The notes under the pieces are model-generated. The model worked only from the letters and a program-made list of their open reading frames with translations. It did no database searches and had not been told where the DNA came from. Of a stretch of DNA of 64,000 nucleotides, positions 22,650 to 35,350 are shown piece after piece; position 1 is the stretch's first letter; each line of letters starts with the position of its first letter. The position numbers and the translations under genes are program-made. The DNA comes from Uranotaenia lowii (Eukaryota; Arthropoda; Insecta; Diptera; Culicidae), in NCBI RefSeq assembly GCF_029784155.1, contig NC_073692.1, positions 161,787,582 through 161,851,581 on the forward strand. Direction: 5' to 3'.

Positions 22650-23469
22650 CAGAATTCAGATTCAGTTTTCAAATTCAGGATACAGGTTTAGGAATCAGAA
22701 TTCAGGATTCAAAATTCAGAATTCAAAATTCAGATTCAGAACTCATATTCAGATTCAGAATTTAGATTCAGAATTCAGATTCAGAATTCAGATTAAGAAT
22801 TCAGATTCAGAATTCAGATTCAGAATTCAGATTCAGAATTCAGATTCAGAATTCAGATTCAGAATTCAGATTCAGAATTCAGATTCAGAATTCAGATTCA
22901 GAATTCAGATTCAGAATTCAGATTCAGAATTCAGATTCAGAATTCAGATTCAGAATTCAGATTCAGAATTCAGATTCAGAATTCAGATTCAGAATTCAGA
23001 TTCAGAATTCAGATTCAGAATTCAGATTCAGAATTCAGATTCAGAATTCAGATTCAGAATTCAGATTCAGAATTCAGATTCAGAATTCAGATTCAGAATT
23101 CAGATTCAGAATTCAGATTCAGAATTCAGATTCAGAATTCAGATTCAGAATTCAGATTCAGAATTCAGATTCAGAATTCAGATTCAGAATTCAGATTCAG
23201 ATTCAGAATTCAGATTCAGAATTCAGATTCAGAATTCAGATTCAGAATTCAGATTCAGAATTCAGATTCAGAATTCAGATTCAGAATTCAGATTCAGAAT
23301 TCAGATTCAGAATTCAGATTCAGAATTCAGATTCAGAATTCAGATTCAGAATTCAGAATCAGAATTCAGATTCAGAATTCAGATTCAGAATTCAGATTCA
23401 GAATTCAGATTCAGAATTCAGATTCAGAATTCAGAATCAGAATTCAGATTCAGAATTCAGATTCAGAAT
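22650..23469. repeat. 13-bp satellite array A2
   Basis: The counterpart of array A1 with the same degraded edge units and the same phase slip (near 23200). It is 39 bp shorter. Confidence 0.95.
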
Positions 23470-23935
23470 TTTTGTAAATTTATTTTCGGCATATCGGTGA
23501 AAAATTTAGATTCATGGAGAAAGAATATCAGAATTAAAAATTGATGAAGCTGGATGTTGCGAGGTAAAGTATGGTGTACGTTAATAAATTTTCCTTGCAA
23601 AAATGTTCTTTCGCTCTTTTCATCATCCGTAAAATTTCTCCTCACTTTATCAATTTTCAATTCTGGAATTGTTTCTCCAAGAATACCAATTTGCACAGTT
23701 TTTGATAAATTTGCGATGACTTAAAGATCATTACGCATGAAAACACGATTTTGTTTTGTGAAAACTTTTTTTCACAATTTTTCTGAAATTAAGTTTGCTG
23801 CATACTTTTAGGGGTAAAACCATACTATTAAAAGTTGTAAAATCCGAAATCATAAAAAAAAATTTGGATGAAAGAAATTTCAATGTTGAAAACCGTGTGA
23901 TGCAAAACAATCAAAATGAGATTTACAAGATTAAG

Positions 23936-24680
23936 AATTCAGATTCAGAATTCAGATTCAGAATTCAGATTCAGAATTCAGATTCAGAATTCAGATTCAG
24001 AATTCAGATTCAGAATTCAGATTCAGAATTCAGATTCAGAATTCAGATTCAGAATTCAGATTCAGAATTCAGATTCAGAATTCAGATTCAGAATTCAGAT
24101 TCAGAATTCAGATTCAGAATTCAGATTCAGAATTCAGATCCAGAATTCAGATTCAGAATTCATATTCAGAATTCAGATTCAGAATTCAGATTCAGAATTC
24201 CGATTCAGAATTCAGATTCAGAATTCAGATTCAGAATTCAGATTCAGAATTCAGATTCAGAATTCAGATTCAGAATTCAGATTCAGAATTCAGATTCAGA
24301 ATTCAGATTCAGAATTCAGATTCAGAATTCAGATTCAGAATTCAGATTCAGAATTTAGATTCAGAATTCAGATTCAGAATTCAGATTCAGAATTCAGATT
24401 CAGAATTCAGATTCAGAATTCAGATTCAGAATTCAGATTCAGAATTAAGATTCAGAATTCAGATTCAGAATTCAGAATTCAGATTCAGAATTCAGATTCA
24501 GAATTCAGATTCAGAACTCAGATTCAGAATTCAGATTCAGAATTCAGATTCAGAATTCAGATTCAGAATTCAGATTCAGAATTCAGATTCAGAATACAGA
24601 TTTAGAATTCAAATTCAGAGTTCAGATTCAGAATTCAGATTGAGAATTCAGATTTAGAATTCTGATTAAGAATTTGGATT
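23936..24680. repeat. 13-bp satellite array B2
   Basis: The counterpart of array B1 with the same variants in the same order. The GAACTCAG landmark (24514 versus 21171) shows one extra 13-bp unit. Confidence 0.95.
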
Positions 24681-25261
24681 AAAGATCAACCTGGAATTTG
24701 AAATTGGAACTTATATTCAAATATTAGACTAAGTGTTGTAACTCAAAATTCAAACTTTAGAATCAGAATAAGATTTCAGATTTAGTTTACAGAATGAGAT
24801 TAATCATTTAATAGTCATATTACTTTCCCCTCCTTTTGTGGGAATTTTTCCTCTATGCATGGTTGAGCTCTAAAAAAGGTATCATGCTAGGGCACGCGTC
24901 ACGGCTATCCATCAATATTGTAGTTGGTTTTACTTATTCAGTAAAAAAAAGCATAAAAAACAGTAAGATTCGAACCGTGACCAGCAACGTGAAAGTTCTG
25001 GTTGCTACCACGGCACCATTTCAGCGTGTTATAAATCTTGGAAATTCTACTGTTTAAATACCATTCTTTCCATACATAAAATGAGCTCCTTACATACCAG
25101 TTCGCTTTTCCCCAAAAAAACGTATCAGGCATCATTTTTTTATATTGAGATTGGAATTTTTCGTGTTTGAATATCTGAAATCATACTTATATGATTCAGA
25201 GGGAAGGAATCTATCATGTATATTCTATATTATTTTATATATTTCCAAATATAATTTAAAC

Positions 25262-26500
25262 TCTGTTAGAAAGGCTCCAATCCACTGTTAAGTGTATTAA
25301 ATCGGGTTTTTCTTTTCAAAGCTGTAAATTACTGAAAATCTCACGAAACATCCAAAGTATGGTTATTCGGTGATAGAGCTGAACGAGTAGAAGTCGTATT
25401 TCCATTTTGAAATCCAAGGTGGTGGCAATCACTTCAATCCTCTGGAATTTGAGTATAAGTTGAAAGGGCTCAGCGAATAGAAGTTGATTTTGGTAATCTG
25501 ACACCACGCTTAACTTTAATATTGCTGTGAATCACTGAAATTCGCATGATAACTACAGATTTTGTGAAAGGGCTCAACGAGTACAAGTCGAATTTCGCTA
25601 TCTGACACCATCATGAAATCTGTTTTTTCAAATCAGTAAATTACTGATAATCGCTTGGATAAAATATTGGTATTGGGTATTGTGTTAAAAAGCTTTACAA
25701 GAAGAAGTCAAAGTTGATATTTATTCTGACGTTAGCTTGAAGTTCAAGATGGCAGCTTCGGCTTTTTTTTCACACCTATATATAATTGATAATCGATTGA
25801 AACTCCCTTGATTTGGGTATCAGTTGAGAGGGCTAAACTAGAAGAAATCAAATTTTGCTATCAAACAGCATCTTAAAATGCAATATGATGGCTTCCACTT
25901 AACTTCAAAATGCTGTGAATCACTGAAAATCGTATGAATTTTTTTGTTTTTTTCCGTTTTTATAGTAACTTAACACATTAACTTTCCCATTTGTTTTTTA
26001 TGTGTAATTTTTATGAAGTTTTCGAGTTTTTACAGCATTTTGAAGATCAACAGAAGTCGTCAGCTTGGGTGGCGTCATGTGATTTATAGTCGTTTACAGA
26101 ATTTTAAAGTTGATCGGAAGCCAACATCTTGGATTTCTAGATGGCGCCTAGTTTGCTTAATCGGGATAGCGCACGTTACCCTTCCAATTAAACGAATTCA
26201 AATCAAATCAAGATGGCCTACTCGTTGAGCCCATTAAACTTATACCTATATTGTGGGGGTTTGATGCAATTTTTAGTCATTAACTGAATTTGAAGTTCAG
26301 CGGAAGCAGCCCTTTGAATTTCAAGAGGGCGTCAGAAAGCGAAATTCTTCTTCCTTAAACCCTTTTCACCCAGTAGCTCTATCGTGGGGGTTTCATACGA
26401 TTAAAAGTCATTTAAATCATTTCAAAGCTAAGCGGAAGCCTTCATCTTGGATTTAAAGATCGCGTCAGAAAACGAAATTAGACTTTAATTCATGCTATCA
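25262..26500. repeat. Second foldback-type repeat (diverged tandem units, opposed arms)
   Basis: From about 25320 to 25950, units of roughly 150-250 bp recur with CACTGAAAATCGCATGA, GGGCTCAACGAGTAGAAGTCG and ATCTGACACCATC-like blocks. From about 26015 to 26480 the same blocks appear reversed (CAGCATTTTGAAG, GGAAGCC..CATCTTGGAT, GGCGTCAGAAA). Units are much more diverged than in the 6.7-8.6 kb foldback. No coding frame was seen, and the ends are uncertain. Confidence 0.65.
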
Positions 26501-27800
26501 TTTCACCGGACATTCACAACTAGAGACTGAATATTCTGGTCGAATATCGCTTAAAAATCGTTAGGCCAAATATTCAGTTCAACGAATAGTTGAGCCACAT
26601 AAATCCAAATAGGCTGAATAAGTCGAATATTTAAACAGTAACAGACTTGTGAAATTTCACAAATGATTTTGGATCATTTATAAAATATTCAGTAGTAATG
26701 TTGAAAATGCTAATCAACCATCAAAAACTTTCAGCAAAACATCTTAGGTGTATCCGTGTATCTTCACTGTAGATCCAGATCCCGGCCACGATACAGGATT
26801 TGTTTATGTATCGTGTGATCAACATCTTTTAACTAAGTGTTGGTGAATCTCGTTTGTATTTTTATTTTCCTCAGATTTAAGCTTTTTTGCCTTGAGAGCA
26901 TAGGAGATAAAAGCTCAAATCAGAGAAAAAAAAAGCTTAAATCTTAGAGATGTGCTCCACACGGATTGTATATCGTTTCCGGGATCTGTGTAGATCGGCC
27001 AAACGAATACTGACGAATATCGCTTTATACTTTAATTAGCGTTTAGTCCAATATTTCTTGATATATCCAGGCTTGCCGATAAATCCAATAAAAAAATCGA
27101 GATAAGTCAAATCTTGCCGAGATGCCCAGATTTTGGTTTAAACTTCCCGGATTTTGCCCGGGTTTTTTGTTTCAAATGATTTGCTAAATGCAAATAAAAT
27201 AAACTCAAATTTATCTTCGAAAATTTTAAGATTTTTTGTTCAGAAACGATTTTAAAAAAATTTAAAATGAAAATAAATCTTTGTTCAATCTCTACATACA
27301 ATTTTTACGCTGCTGCTGTGACCCAAACAAAACTTTGAATTTCAAAAAATGAATATATTTTTTTTATGTTGTCAGCTTCCATATTAAATTCATTAAATTT
27401 GAATTATGCTGAAATGTGTGGCACACTTTTGGCGATCGTACAAACGGAGTATCTCGTATTTGGTCCGTAATGTGTTAAGGTTGAATATCATCAAGATATC
27501 TTGCTAAATTCAATCTCGCCTAATTCGATATCAAATAAGCGATTCAAATAGCTTGGCACCTGTTTCGACATGTTTTGTCCTAGATTTCACAGAAACTCAA
27601 TCTCTTTGGTGAATAACGTCCTAGAAACAAAAAGTCCTCTGATGTCCTTTCTGGTTGAAAATTATTGACTTGAAACATGAATGGCTTTAAAATAGAAGAA
27701 ATAAGAGAAAATTGAAATCGGTACTCGGCCGTTGAATGACGGATTGAAAATGTCAAGTATTTGGGAAAAAAAATTTTAAGGTAATTTTTGTAAATCTATT
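26501..27800. other. Noncoding AT-rich stretch
   Basis: No gene was recognised. A CCCGGATTTTGCCCGGG-like segment near 27140 is similar to the interior of the MITE at 1445-1835. Confidence 0.5.
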
Positions 27801-27807
27801 AATTTTC

Positions 27808-29054
27808 GTGATTTTTGTCATTTTTGTAATTTTTGTCATTTTTGTCATTTTTGTCATTTTTGTCATTTTTGTCATTTTTGTCATTTTTGTCATTTTTGTC
27901 ATTTTTGTCATTTTTGTCATTTTTGTCATTTTTGTCATTTTTGTCATTTTTGTCATTTTTGTCATTTTGTCATTTTGTCATTTTTGTCATTTTTGTCATT
28001 TTTGTCATTTTTGTCATTTTTGTCATTTTTGTCATTTTTGTCATTTTTGTCATTTTTGTCATTTTTGTCATTTTTGTCATTTTTGTCATTTTTGTCATTT
28101 TTGTCATTTTTGTCATTTTTGTCATTTTTGTCATTTTTGTCATTTTTGTCATTTTTGTCATTTTTGTCATTTTTGTCATTTTTGTCATTTTTGTCATTTT
28201 TGTCATTTTTGTCATTTTTGTCATTTTTGTCATTTTTGTCATTTTTGTCATTTTTGTCATTTTTGTCATTTTTGTCATTTTTGTCATTTTTGTCATTTTT
28301 GTCATTTTTGTCATTTTTGTCATTTTTGTCATTTTTGCCATTTTTGTCATTTTTGTCATTTTTGTTTTTTTTTTGTCATTTTTGTCATTTTTGTCATTTT
28401 TGTCATTTTTGTCATTTTTGTCATTTTTGTCATTTTTGTCATTTTTGTCAATTTTGTCATTTTTGTCATTTTTGTCATTTTTGTCATTTTTGTCATTTTT
28501 GTCATTTTTGTCATTTTTGTCATTTTTGTCATTTTTGTCATTTTTGTCATTTTTGTCATTTTTGTCATTTTTGTCATTTTTGTCATTTTTGTCATTTTTG
28601 TCATTTTTGTCATTTTTGTCATTTTTGTCATTTTTGTCATTTTTGTCATTTTTGTCATTTTTGTAATTTTTGTAATTTTTGTAATTTTTGTAATTTTTGT
28701 AGTTTTTGTCATTTTTGTCATTTTTGTCATTTTTGTCATTTTTGTCATTTTTGTCATTTTTGTCATTTTTGTCATTTTTGTCATTTTTGTCATTTTTGTC
28801 ATTTTTGTCATTTTTGTCATTTTTGTCATTTTTGTCATTTTTGTCATTTTTGTCATTTTTGTCATTTTTGTCATTTTTGTCATTTTTGTCATTTTTGTCA
28901 TTTTTGTCAATTTTGTCATTTTTGTCATTTTTGTCATTTTTGTCATTTTTGTCATTTTTGTCATTTTTGTCATTTTTGTCATTTTTGTCATTTTTGTCAT
29001 TTTTGTCATTTTTGTCATTTTTGTCATTTTTGTCATTTTTGTCATTTTTGTCAT
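27808..29054. repeat. 9-bp satellite array, unit GTCATTTTT
   Basis: About 1.25 kb of near-perfect 9-bp units. Interruptions include 8-bp units at 27966-27980, GTTTTTTTTTTG near 28365, a run of GTAATTTTT variants at 28664-28700 and GTCAATTTT at 28449 and 28908. Since 9 is a multiple of 3 and the unit has no stop in several frames, both strands show very long frames (poly VIF, HFC, SFL, and MTK on the minus strand). None is a credible gene. Confidence 0.97.
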
Positions 29055-30325
29055 CTTATTTTCTTTTTGCTATTGCTTTTGGTTCAACACTTTTTTAGGT
29101 TTGCCATTTGGAATGTATAGCAAATTATGTCATGGTTCTTTTAAATCAGATTTCAAAGTTTGAAATAAATGTCAAAAATAAATAAACTTTCGTCTGAATA
29201 TGATTAAATTTAAAAAAAAAAATGGAAGCAAACATACAAAAATTTCATCCATTTCTCATATCGAAAACCAATCGAAATGCATTGATGATATAACTTAATA
29301 GAAAAGCAGAAAATCACAGCCAAAGGGCGAAATAACTATAAGTATCTGTGATTTTTTTTTCTCTTTTTGGCTAATCCCAGCCTAGCGATAGGCAAAGCGA
29401 AATTAAGTGACAGTGACCATTTCTAGTTTGCTGCTGATACTGTTAATGTTTGTCTGTTTGTTCGTTTGTTTGTGTGTTTATTTGTTTGTCTTTTTTTGTC
29501 GCCCATCTCTCTACGTCCTTGTGTGCTGCCTTCATTTCCCAACATAGATGTGTACGAGATCCATCCGGTAGCGAACGAGAAAAAAAAACGCCGCTTCAGA
29601 GAAAATGGCTAGAAAAGCTGGCGCGCCAGTCACGATTTGGCCGTAAATAAAATATTTATCTTTTCATTTTATGCTAATCATTTTTAAATTGCAAATTCAT
29701 GTCAGCTTCACCAATGCCGAAGCTACGAGCCGCTAGCTGTTGGCCATTTTCTGTCGTTTGCCAACGAACTTTTTTTTCCTGCTACTGTCGTCAGCTGTTC
29801 TGGGAACCTGGCGCCCAAATGAATTATCGAGTGGGGCATAAACTTCTTCAACTTATTCGAAACAAATAAATTCATTTGAGGAAGAATCAATTAAACACAT
29901 AAACATTATAGAATAATTAATGAGTAATATATAACTAAAAGCTTCTACTCGTCAACACTTTATATAAGACGTTCAACTCTTCATTCTGATTGTTTTCAGT
30001 TTTTCACTCTTGATGTTTGGCTTTTAAATCTTCATTTTCGAATCGAAATAAGTAACTCTTGATTCTTCTTCAAATTGGTTGTTTACTTTGGTTTTTTGGT
30101 ATTTTTCAGCTTTTATGTTTTTTTTTGGAATATTGCTGATTCAAATTGACATTGTAGAGCTCGTGAAGCTTAAGACTATTTGCATACATTGATTATGTAT
30201 TGAAAAATAATGCAAGAGCGTTTCTAAATATTTTACATTTTTAAAATCTCATTAAAAATACTTGATTTAATAAGAACGAATCATTTTTTAAGTTGAACTG
30301 AATAATTATTCAAGAGGTCCTTTAA
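29055..30325. other. Noncoding stretch
   Basis: It contains a TTTG/TTTGTCTG-rich simple tract at about 29445-29500 and a slightly GC-richer patch at 29500-29830. No frame or element ends were recognised. Confidence 0.5.
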
Positions 30326-30329
30326 CCTT

Positions 30330-32045
30330 GGGTTGCCATCAGTCCCGCAAAAGTGGGACATTAAATGATATGCGCTCACGTAAGATCTTTTCCTAGATAC
30401 AAAACAAACGACGTATTACAGGACACGACACTTCGTTCTTACTTAACGGAAAAGGGTTTAAAATTACCTTTTTTCGATCGGATTCGGGCTTGATGTCGGC
30501 TTTCACAAAATTCACTGACTTACACTGTAAAAAATCTTTTTTTTTTTCAATTTCAACTCATTGATTCAACACGAAAAATCTTTCGATTTTTATCTGAATT
30601 TAAGCAACACAACACATGCAAATTTTCAGATACGTCTTTTTTCTCAAAATAAGCATCAATCTTTCAGAGTTTACATAAGACAATACTGAATAACGATAAA
30701 ATTACAAAAAGATTCTAATAAGTTAAACAGTCTTTCATCACCGACTCAATTGTCCAAAGTAAACAATAACTGAAGTTATCTTGAGTTTTCAAATTTTAAC
30801 AACAAATGTGAAACATATTTGTTCATTCACAAAGGTATTTTCGCGATATTAAATACGCCGTTTACATGTAAGACTTAACATTTATCTCAAATAACGTGTT
30901 CAAAAAACCGTGCAAATAGAAGTCATGTAAGGAAAACTAAGCAAAAAAAATCCGTGTAAAAAAGAAAACTTAGTATACTTCCTATGAATAACTTTGGCTG
31001 ATGGTAAACATTAGGTACACCGGGGTAAGTGGGACGGTTTTTCGTATCATTCAACTTTAAAAAATCATTCAAAAATCAGCAGTGGGTCAATTTTGATAAA
31101 ATCGCGTTCAATGTGATGAAGTAAATGTTGTTCACAAATGCTGAAAAGATGAGCTTGATAGACGCAAAGCGAAAAAAATTATCACTTTAATTGTTATGGA
31201 CCGCTGGTGTCTTCACTTACCCCGCTTTATGGGGTAAGTAGGGACGGTAGATTTTCCCTTTGATTTCTGAGGAAATTTTCAACAAATTTGTGTTTTTTTG
31301 GTTGAATACCTTACTTTAATGGGCGAACCGTCCGAAATTTTGAAAAAAGTTCATGGTACTATTAATAAGGCATCTTTCAATGATTATTGTGTGTAATCCG
31401 ATATTATCGAAAATAAATACTTATTTTCGAAAAAACAAGTACCACTCCCATTTTTTCATGATCTGGATACTAAAGAAAGCTAAATTGTATTGAATGAAGG
31501 AGAGAAAATTGAAAAAATGTGTAAACATCAAGTATGTTTAAAGCCGTCCCCACTTACCCCAGATAGGGTTTGGAGACTTTTGCAAATAAACCCTTTTTTT
31601 CAATTTTTAACCGTCGTTTCTTTTCCTAACTGGTTGTTTAGAATGTAAGGATTGTTTCAATGTAGAGTTTTTCGTTAAGAGCCAGCTAGTTTACGAGAAA
31701 TTTGCGATTGAAAAAGATGCACATCAACTCCACATCGTAGTTAAAAATAGAAAATTTACAAAAAGTCACCGTAAACATCCGCAATTGTCGGAACCGTATC
31801 TCTTTTACAATTTTTGGATAGATTACAAGTATATTTAACATTCTGCATTAAAAGTTCGTAAAAATAGTTCACAGTATTGTTTTAATAGCCACCGTCCCCA
31901 CTTACCCCGGTGTACCTTATAAGTTTTGCAATACAATCATCTTTTTTTTAAGAGTTTCTTAAATGTCCCACTTTTTTCGATTACGTCCCGCTTTTTGTTG
32001 TGAAATGTCCCGTTTTTTTTCTGAAAGTATCTGGCAAGCCTACTT
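30330..32045. mobile_element. Probable TIR element with TTGCCA termini, carrying a nested MITE
   Basis: The left end GGTTGCCATCAGTCCCGC and the reverse of the right end GGCTTGCCAGATACTTTC share TTGCCA and flank internal GTCCCGC/GTGGGACATT motifs that recur inverted near the right side (AAATGTCCCAC, ATGTCCCG). The pairing is imperfect and no target duplication is clear, so the boundaries are provisional. It is interrupted by the element at 31018-31912. Confidence 0.45.
31018..31912. mobile_element. TA-flanked MITE (CACCGGGGTAAGTGGG termini)
   Basis: The left end is TA then CACCGGGGTAAGTGGGACGG. The right end is the near-perfect complement (CCGTCCCCACTTACCCCGGTG) then TA. The inverted match extends outward as GGTA/TACC. 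The 895-bp body has internal GGGGTAAGTAGGGACGG (31232) and CCGTCCCCACTTACCCC (31545). It is noncoding. Confidence 0.85.
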
Positions 32046-32499
32046 TAACCCTCTAATGTAAGGTTGCCAGAATGTTTTCAGCACTTATCTAGACTGGACA
32101 AATCCGACCAATTCTATTTAAAATCCTGGAAAACCCAGGCGTGTTACTTCAAAATTGACGATCAATAATCCTGGTAATATCAACTCAATTCTTCGCTGTT
32201 TTGCGCAGGGGAATTGCTTCAAGCTGTATCGATCAGTTTTTTACAATCTTTGAAAGAATGCTATGCAATAACAAGCTTTTTGTAGGTATAAAGATTTTAT
32301 TAAAATCTTTTGATTGGTTGAAAAATGAAGATTAAATCGAAATGAATTTATTTTAAAATAAAACGTCAGTTTTCTCAAGGGCAGTATATTTTTATTTTCA
32401 ATTTGATTATTTGAATCGTATTTTTTTTAAAATTTCACATCAAAATCAAAATTATGAAATGAAATTCCTTGTTCCCGAGTTATTTAGGATTAAATATTT

Positions 32500-32573
32500 T
32501 TAGTGGTTTTTTGTACATAGTACTAGATGATCTCTGCTGTCCGCCAAAGCGGCTGTAAAAAAAATACTATGTA
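32500..32573. other. Short hairpin-forming segment
   Basis: GTACATAGTA and TACTATGTAC lie about 45 bp apart and enclose CCGCCAAAGCGG, itself a small palindrome. The right arm overlaps the TA next to the following MITE. Function is unknown. Confidence 0.4.
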
Positions 32574-33471
32574 CCGTAATCCGGGGTAATATTGATCACT
32601 TTTTCAATATATTACTAGACTCTTAAATATAATAACAGTACTGGACTCCTATTAACGTTAAACATGGATGCAAAATTTATTAGACCTCTTCAAATTTGAT
32701 TTGAAAATTGTTTTCGTCTCTGTTCAGAATTTGATGATTTGGGGTGACATTGATCAGACTCTTTTCTAACGGTTTTAACGAGTTTTCATAATCATAAAGG
32801 ATACAAAACACCTTCATAATATTTACAAATGCTAGTTAATCAATTTAACCTTGAATTTTATCGTTTTATTTTAAAAATATTTATAATCGAAGAAAGCACT
32901 ATGTTCCTGCCTATATTTAGGGGTAAAAATAATTATGCATAATTGCTAAATAGTTTGATCTTCAAATGAACATTCTTTTGGGCCCTCCCACTTTTTCCAT
33001 TTTCATTTTTTCTGCAAAGTTAACGATTTGATAGGGTTCTTATCCATTTGTCCGATTCAGGCTTACTCTTGGAAAATGTCCTTATTTTTAAAATATCAAA
33101 AATTTATCATTAAATGACTATAAAAAGAGCACTATAACTACACAATACTATACAAAGAAAACAGGTTGTTCTTTCACATTAAACAACCTGTTTGCTTCAA
33201 AATGCTTTTTGGTTTCATTAGGAGAGCTGTTTGTTTGCGAGCCTTGGAAAAATAGATATTTTTGGATTTTGAAATTAGATTTTTTAACTAGCAGAAAAAA
33301 AAATTCAAACACAAATCAAATTTTGCCTATTTGATACTCAATTAATAGTCTTCCAAACGTAGAAAACAGTTTTCAAAAATTCAAACTATAGGCTGAGTTA
33401 TTGATGATAATGTGGAAAAGTTTATTGTTGGTCAAATTTACCCCGAAGATCAAGGTTACCCCGTTTTGAGG
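32574..33471. mobile_element. TA-flanked MITE (CCGTAATCCGGGGTAA termini)
   Basis: The left end is TA then CCGTAATCCGGGGTAATATT. The right end, read inward, is CCTCAAAACGGGGTAACCTT, with TA outside. GGGGTGACATTGATCA recurs inside near 32740. It is 898 bp with no coding frame. Confidence 0.75.
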
Positions 33472-35336
33472 TACTACAGAATAAAAAATTTGGAATCCAG
33501 AAGTTCTTATTGACATGTCCAAAAGACCCATAACAATTTTCAACTCATATGGACAAATTTAGAGACTGTCTTACCGAAGCTCAAATTCGTATGACTTTTC
33601 GACACTTTTTATTAAAGCAATACTCAACGAATAACATCAGTGATGCGAATGTCATCCAAAAGACAGTCGGGATCGTAACAGTCGCATAACATTTTCCAAT
33701 GACTTTCGAAAAGATCTCACTGACATTTACGGTTATCCAAAAATAAAAGATAAATGACTAGAGAAAATGTTATCCAGTCTTGTGACAGTCGCTCATAAAA
33801 ATGTCATCGAATTATTCATTTTAATAACATTTTTGACTTGTAACAGTGTTTCGGGATATTTGGTTCTCGCCACGGCTAATCTGACCGGTTCCAGAGCAAA
33901 AATTTTTAGCAAATCATTTGCTTAAGTAATTTTAAATCAAATATTCGGAAGTGTAGTTTAAGCATGATTTACACATTAGATTTTTTTTCTAGTGAACAGA
34001 TAGAGTCAAATTGTCTTCTTGTTGTAGCCAACAGTTTTTAAGGCAATATTTCCAAAGATACCTTGTATGTTTATGACGATTGCTGACGAATCGTAAGCTA
34101 GTTATTATTTTTTGAAAGCTGAAATGTTGGGGTGTATCGAAAATATAAGAATTTCGACTCTAACTTTTGTGAATGAATTTCTAATATGTTTTTTTTTTTA
34201 ATTGTATGAAGTTAAAATGCTCAATTTGTTTAGCTTAGAGAACAAACGTTTGTAAAAAAATTCATTCTTAACAAAAACATTCACTTTTTTTACTGTTATA
34301 TTTAGGATAAGTGCAATCCTAAAAATATTTTATGACGACATAATTAAGTAAAAAATAACAAATGTTTCATTCAAAAATTATGCGAATTGGGTAATTTTTT
34401 AAAATCTAGAAAAAAATATCCAAATTTTGTTGATTTTCAATACAAATTTACACATCAAAAATCTTTTGAAAGAGAACATCCCCATTTCTCGAGCAAAAGT
34501 TGTTACCTAAGTTCCTTGCGATGCAGTTAAAAACGATTTAACAGATTTTGTCCAATTTCTAAAAAACATTGAAAATTAATGATTTTTTTTTTGTCATTTT
34601 CAAAATGACTCAGGCAACAACAAAACGAAGAAAACGTTTTTGCTCGATAAATGGGGGCGTTATTCTTCAAAGGTTTTTAGTTTTCGACAAGATCATTCGC
34701 ACCGCCTTTGTTTGCAAAGAAATTCGAATATTTGTATTTAGGAATTGCTTGCCTACTTCACGGCATTCTTCATACCTTAGAAACAGTATGAACAAACACA
34801 GGAAGATGGGTGTCGAAAAATAGATTATTAGGTAAATTTTCAGCGCTAGTTTTCGACAACTACAAAAACAGTTGAAATCCCATAAACTATCAGCAAAAAT
34901 GTGGAACAAATTACTGAAAACACTTAATTCAGAACCTTGTTCATCCATTGATTCCTTTTATGTTGCTTTTATTCGATTAGAAGGTAAGTTTTTCATGATA
35001 TTACAATCATATCAGGTCGATGGTATTGAATTTAACCAATGATTTGGAATGATTCTTTTAAATCAAGAATTTACTACTATTAAACCACTAATTTAGGAGA
35101 ATTTTTTATTCAACTAATGCTCAACAAGGAAAGTAAAAATTGAAAAAAGTGAACAAATTTAGCTTCAGCAACCTAATATTTAGATAAGCTTTGAATTAAA
35201 AATCTGTCGAAAACAAGCTCGCTCCTGTCGAAATCCAGAGTATCCACCCTAAAGCCGTCATAAAATAATTTTTTGGATCACACCAATCCGAGAAATGACA
35301 GTTTAAAAAGTACAAGTTTTTGTATAAAAGAGATCT

Positions 35337-35350
35337 TATAACTAACGAAC
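35337..35350. repeat. 14-bp target-site duplication of the RTE (left)
   Basis: TATAACTAACGAAC is repeated exactly at 40955-40968 after the RTE 3' tail. This fixes both ends of the retroelement. Confidence 0.9.

Larger units (their letters stand above)
21795..25135. repeat. Tandem segmental duplication, unit 2
   Basis: The second copy of 17449-21794. It lacks the 975-bp MITE, has three fewer 13-bp repeats in array A and one more in array B, and has a few A-run length changes near 24945. Elsewhere I saw essentially no substitutions, which points to a very recent event or two haplotypes joined in assembly. Confidence 0.9.

Noticed and set aside
17453..25276. One large element bounded by GCCTTTCTAACAGA and TCTGTTAGAAAGGC
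   Set aside because: Only about 14 bp match and the right copy is outside the duplicated unit with different context. It could be a TIR pair but no target duplication was found.
27808..29163. Very long frames (up to 451 codons) and minus-strand MTK repeats
   Set aside because: An artefact of a stop-free 9-bp satellite. All frames on both strands behave alike.
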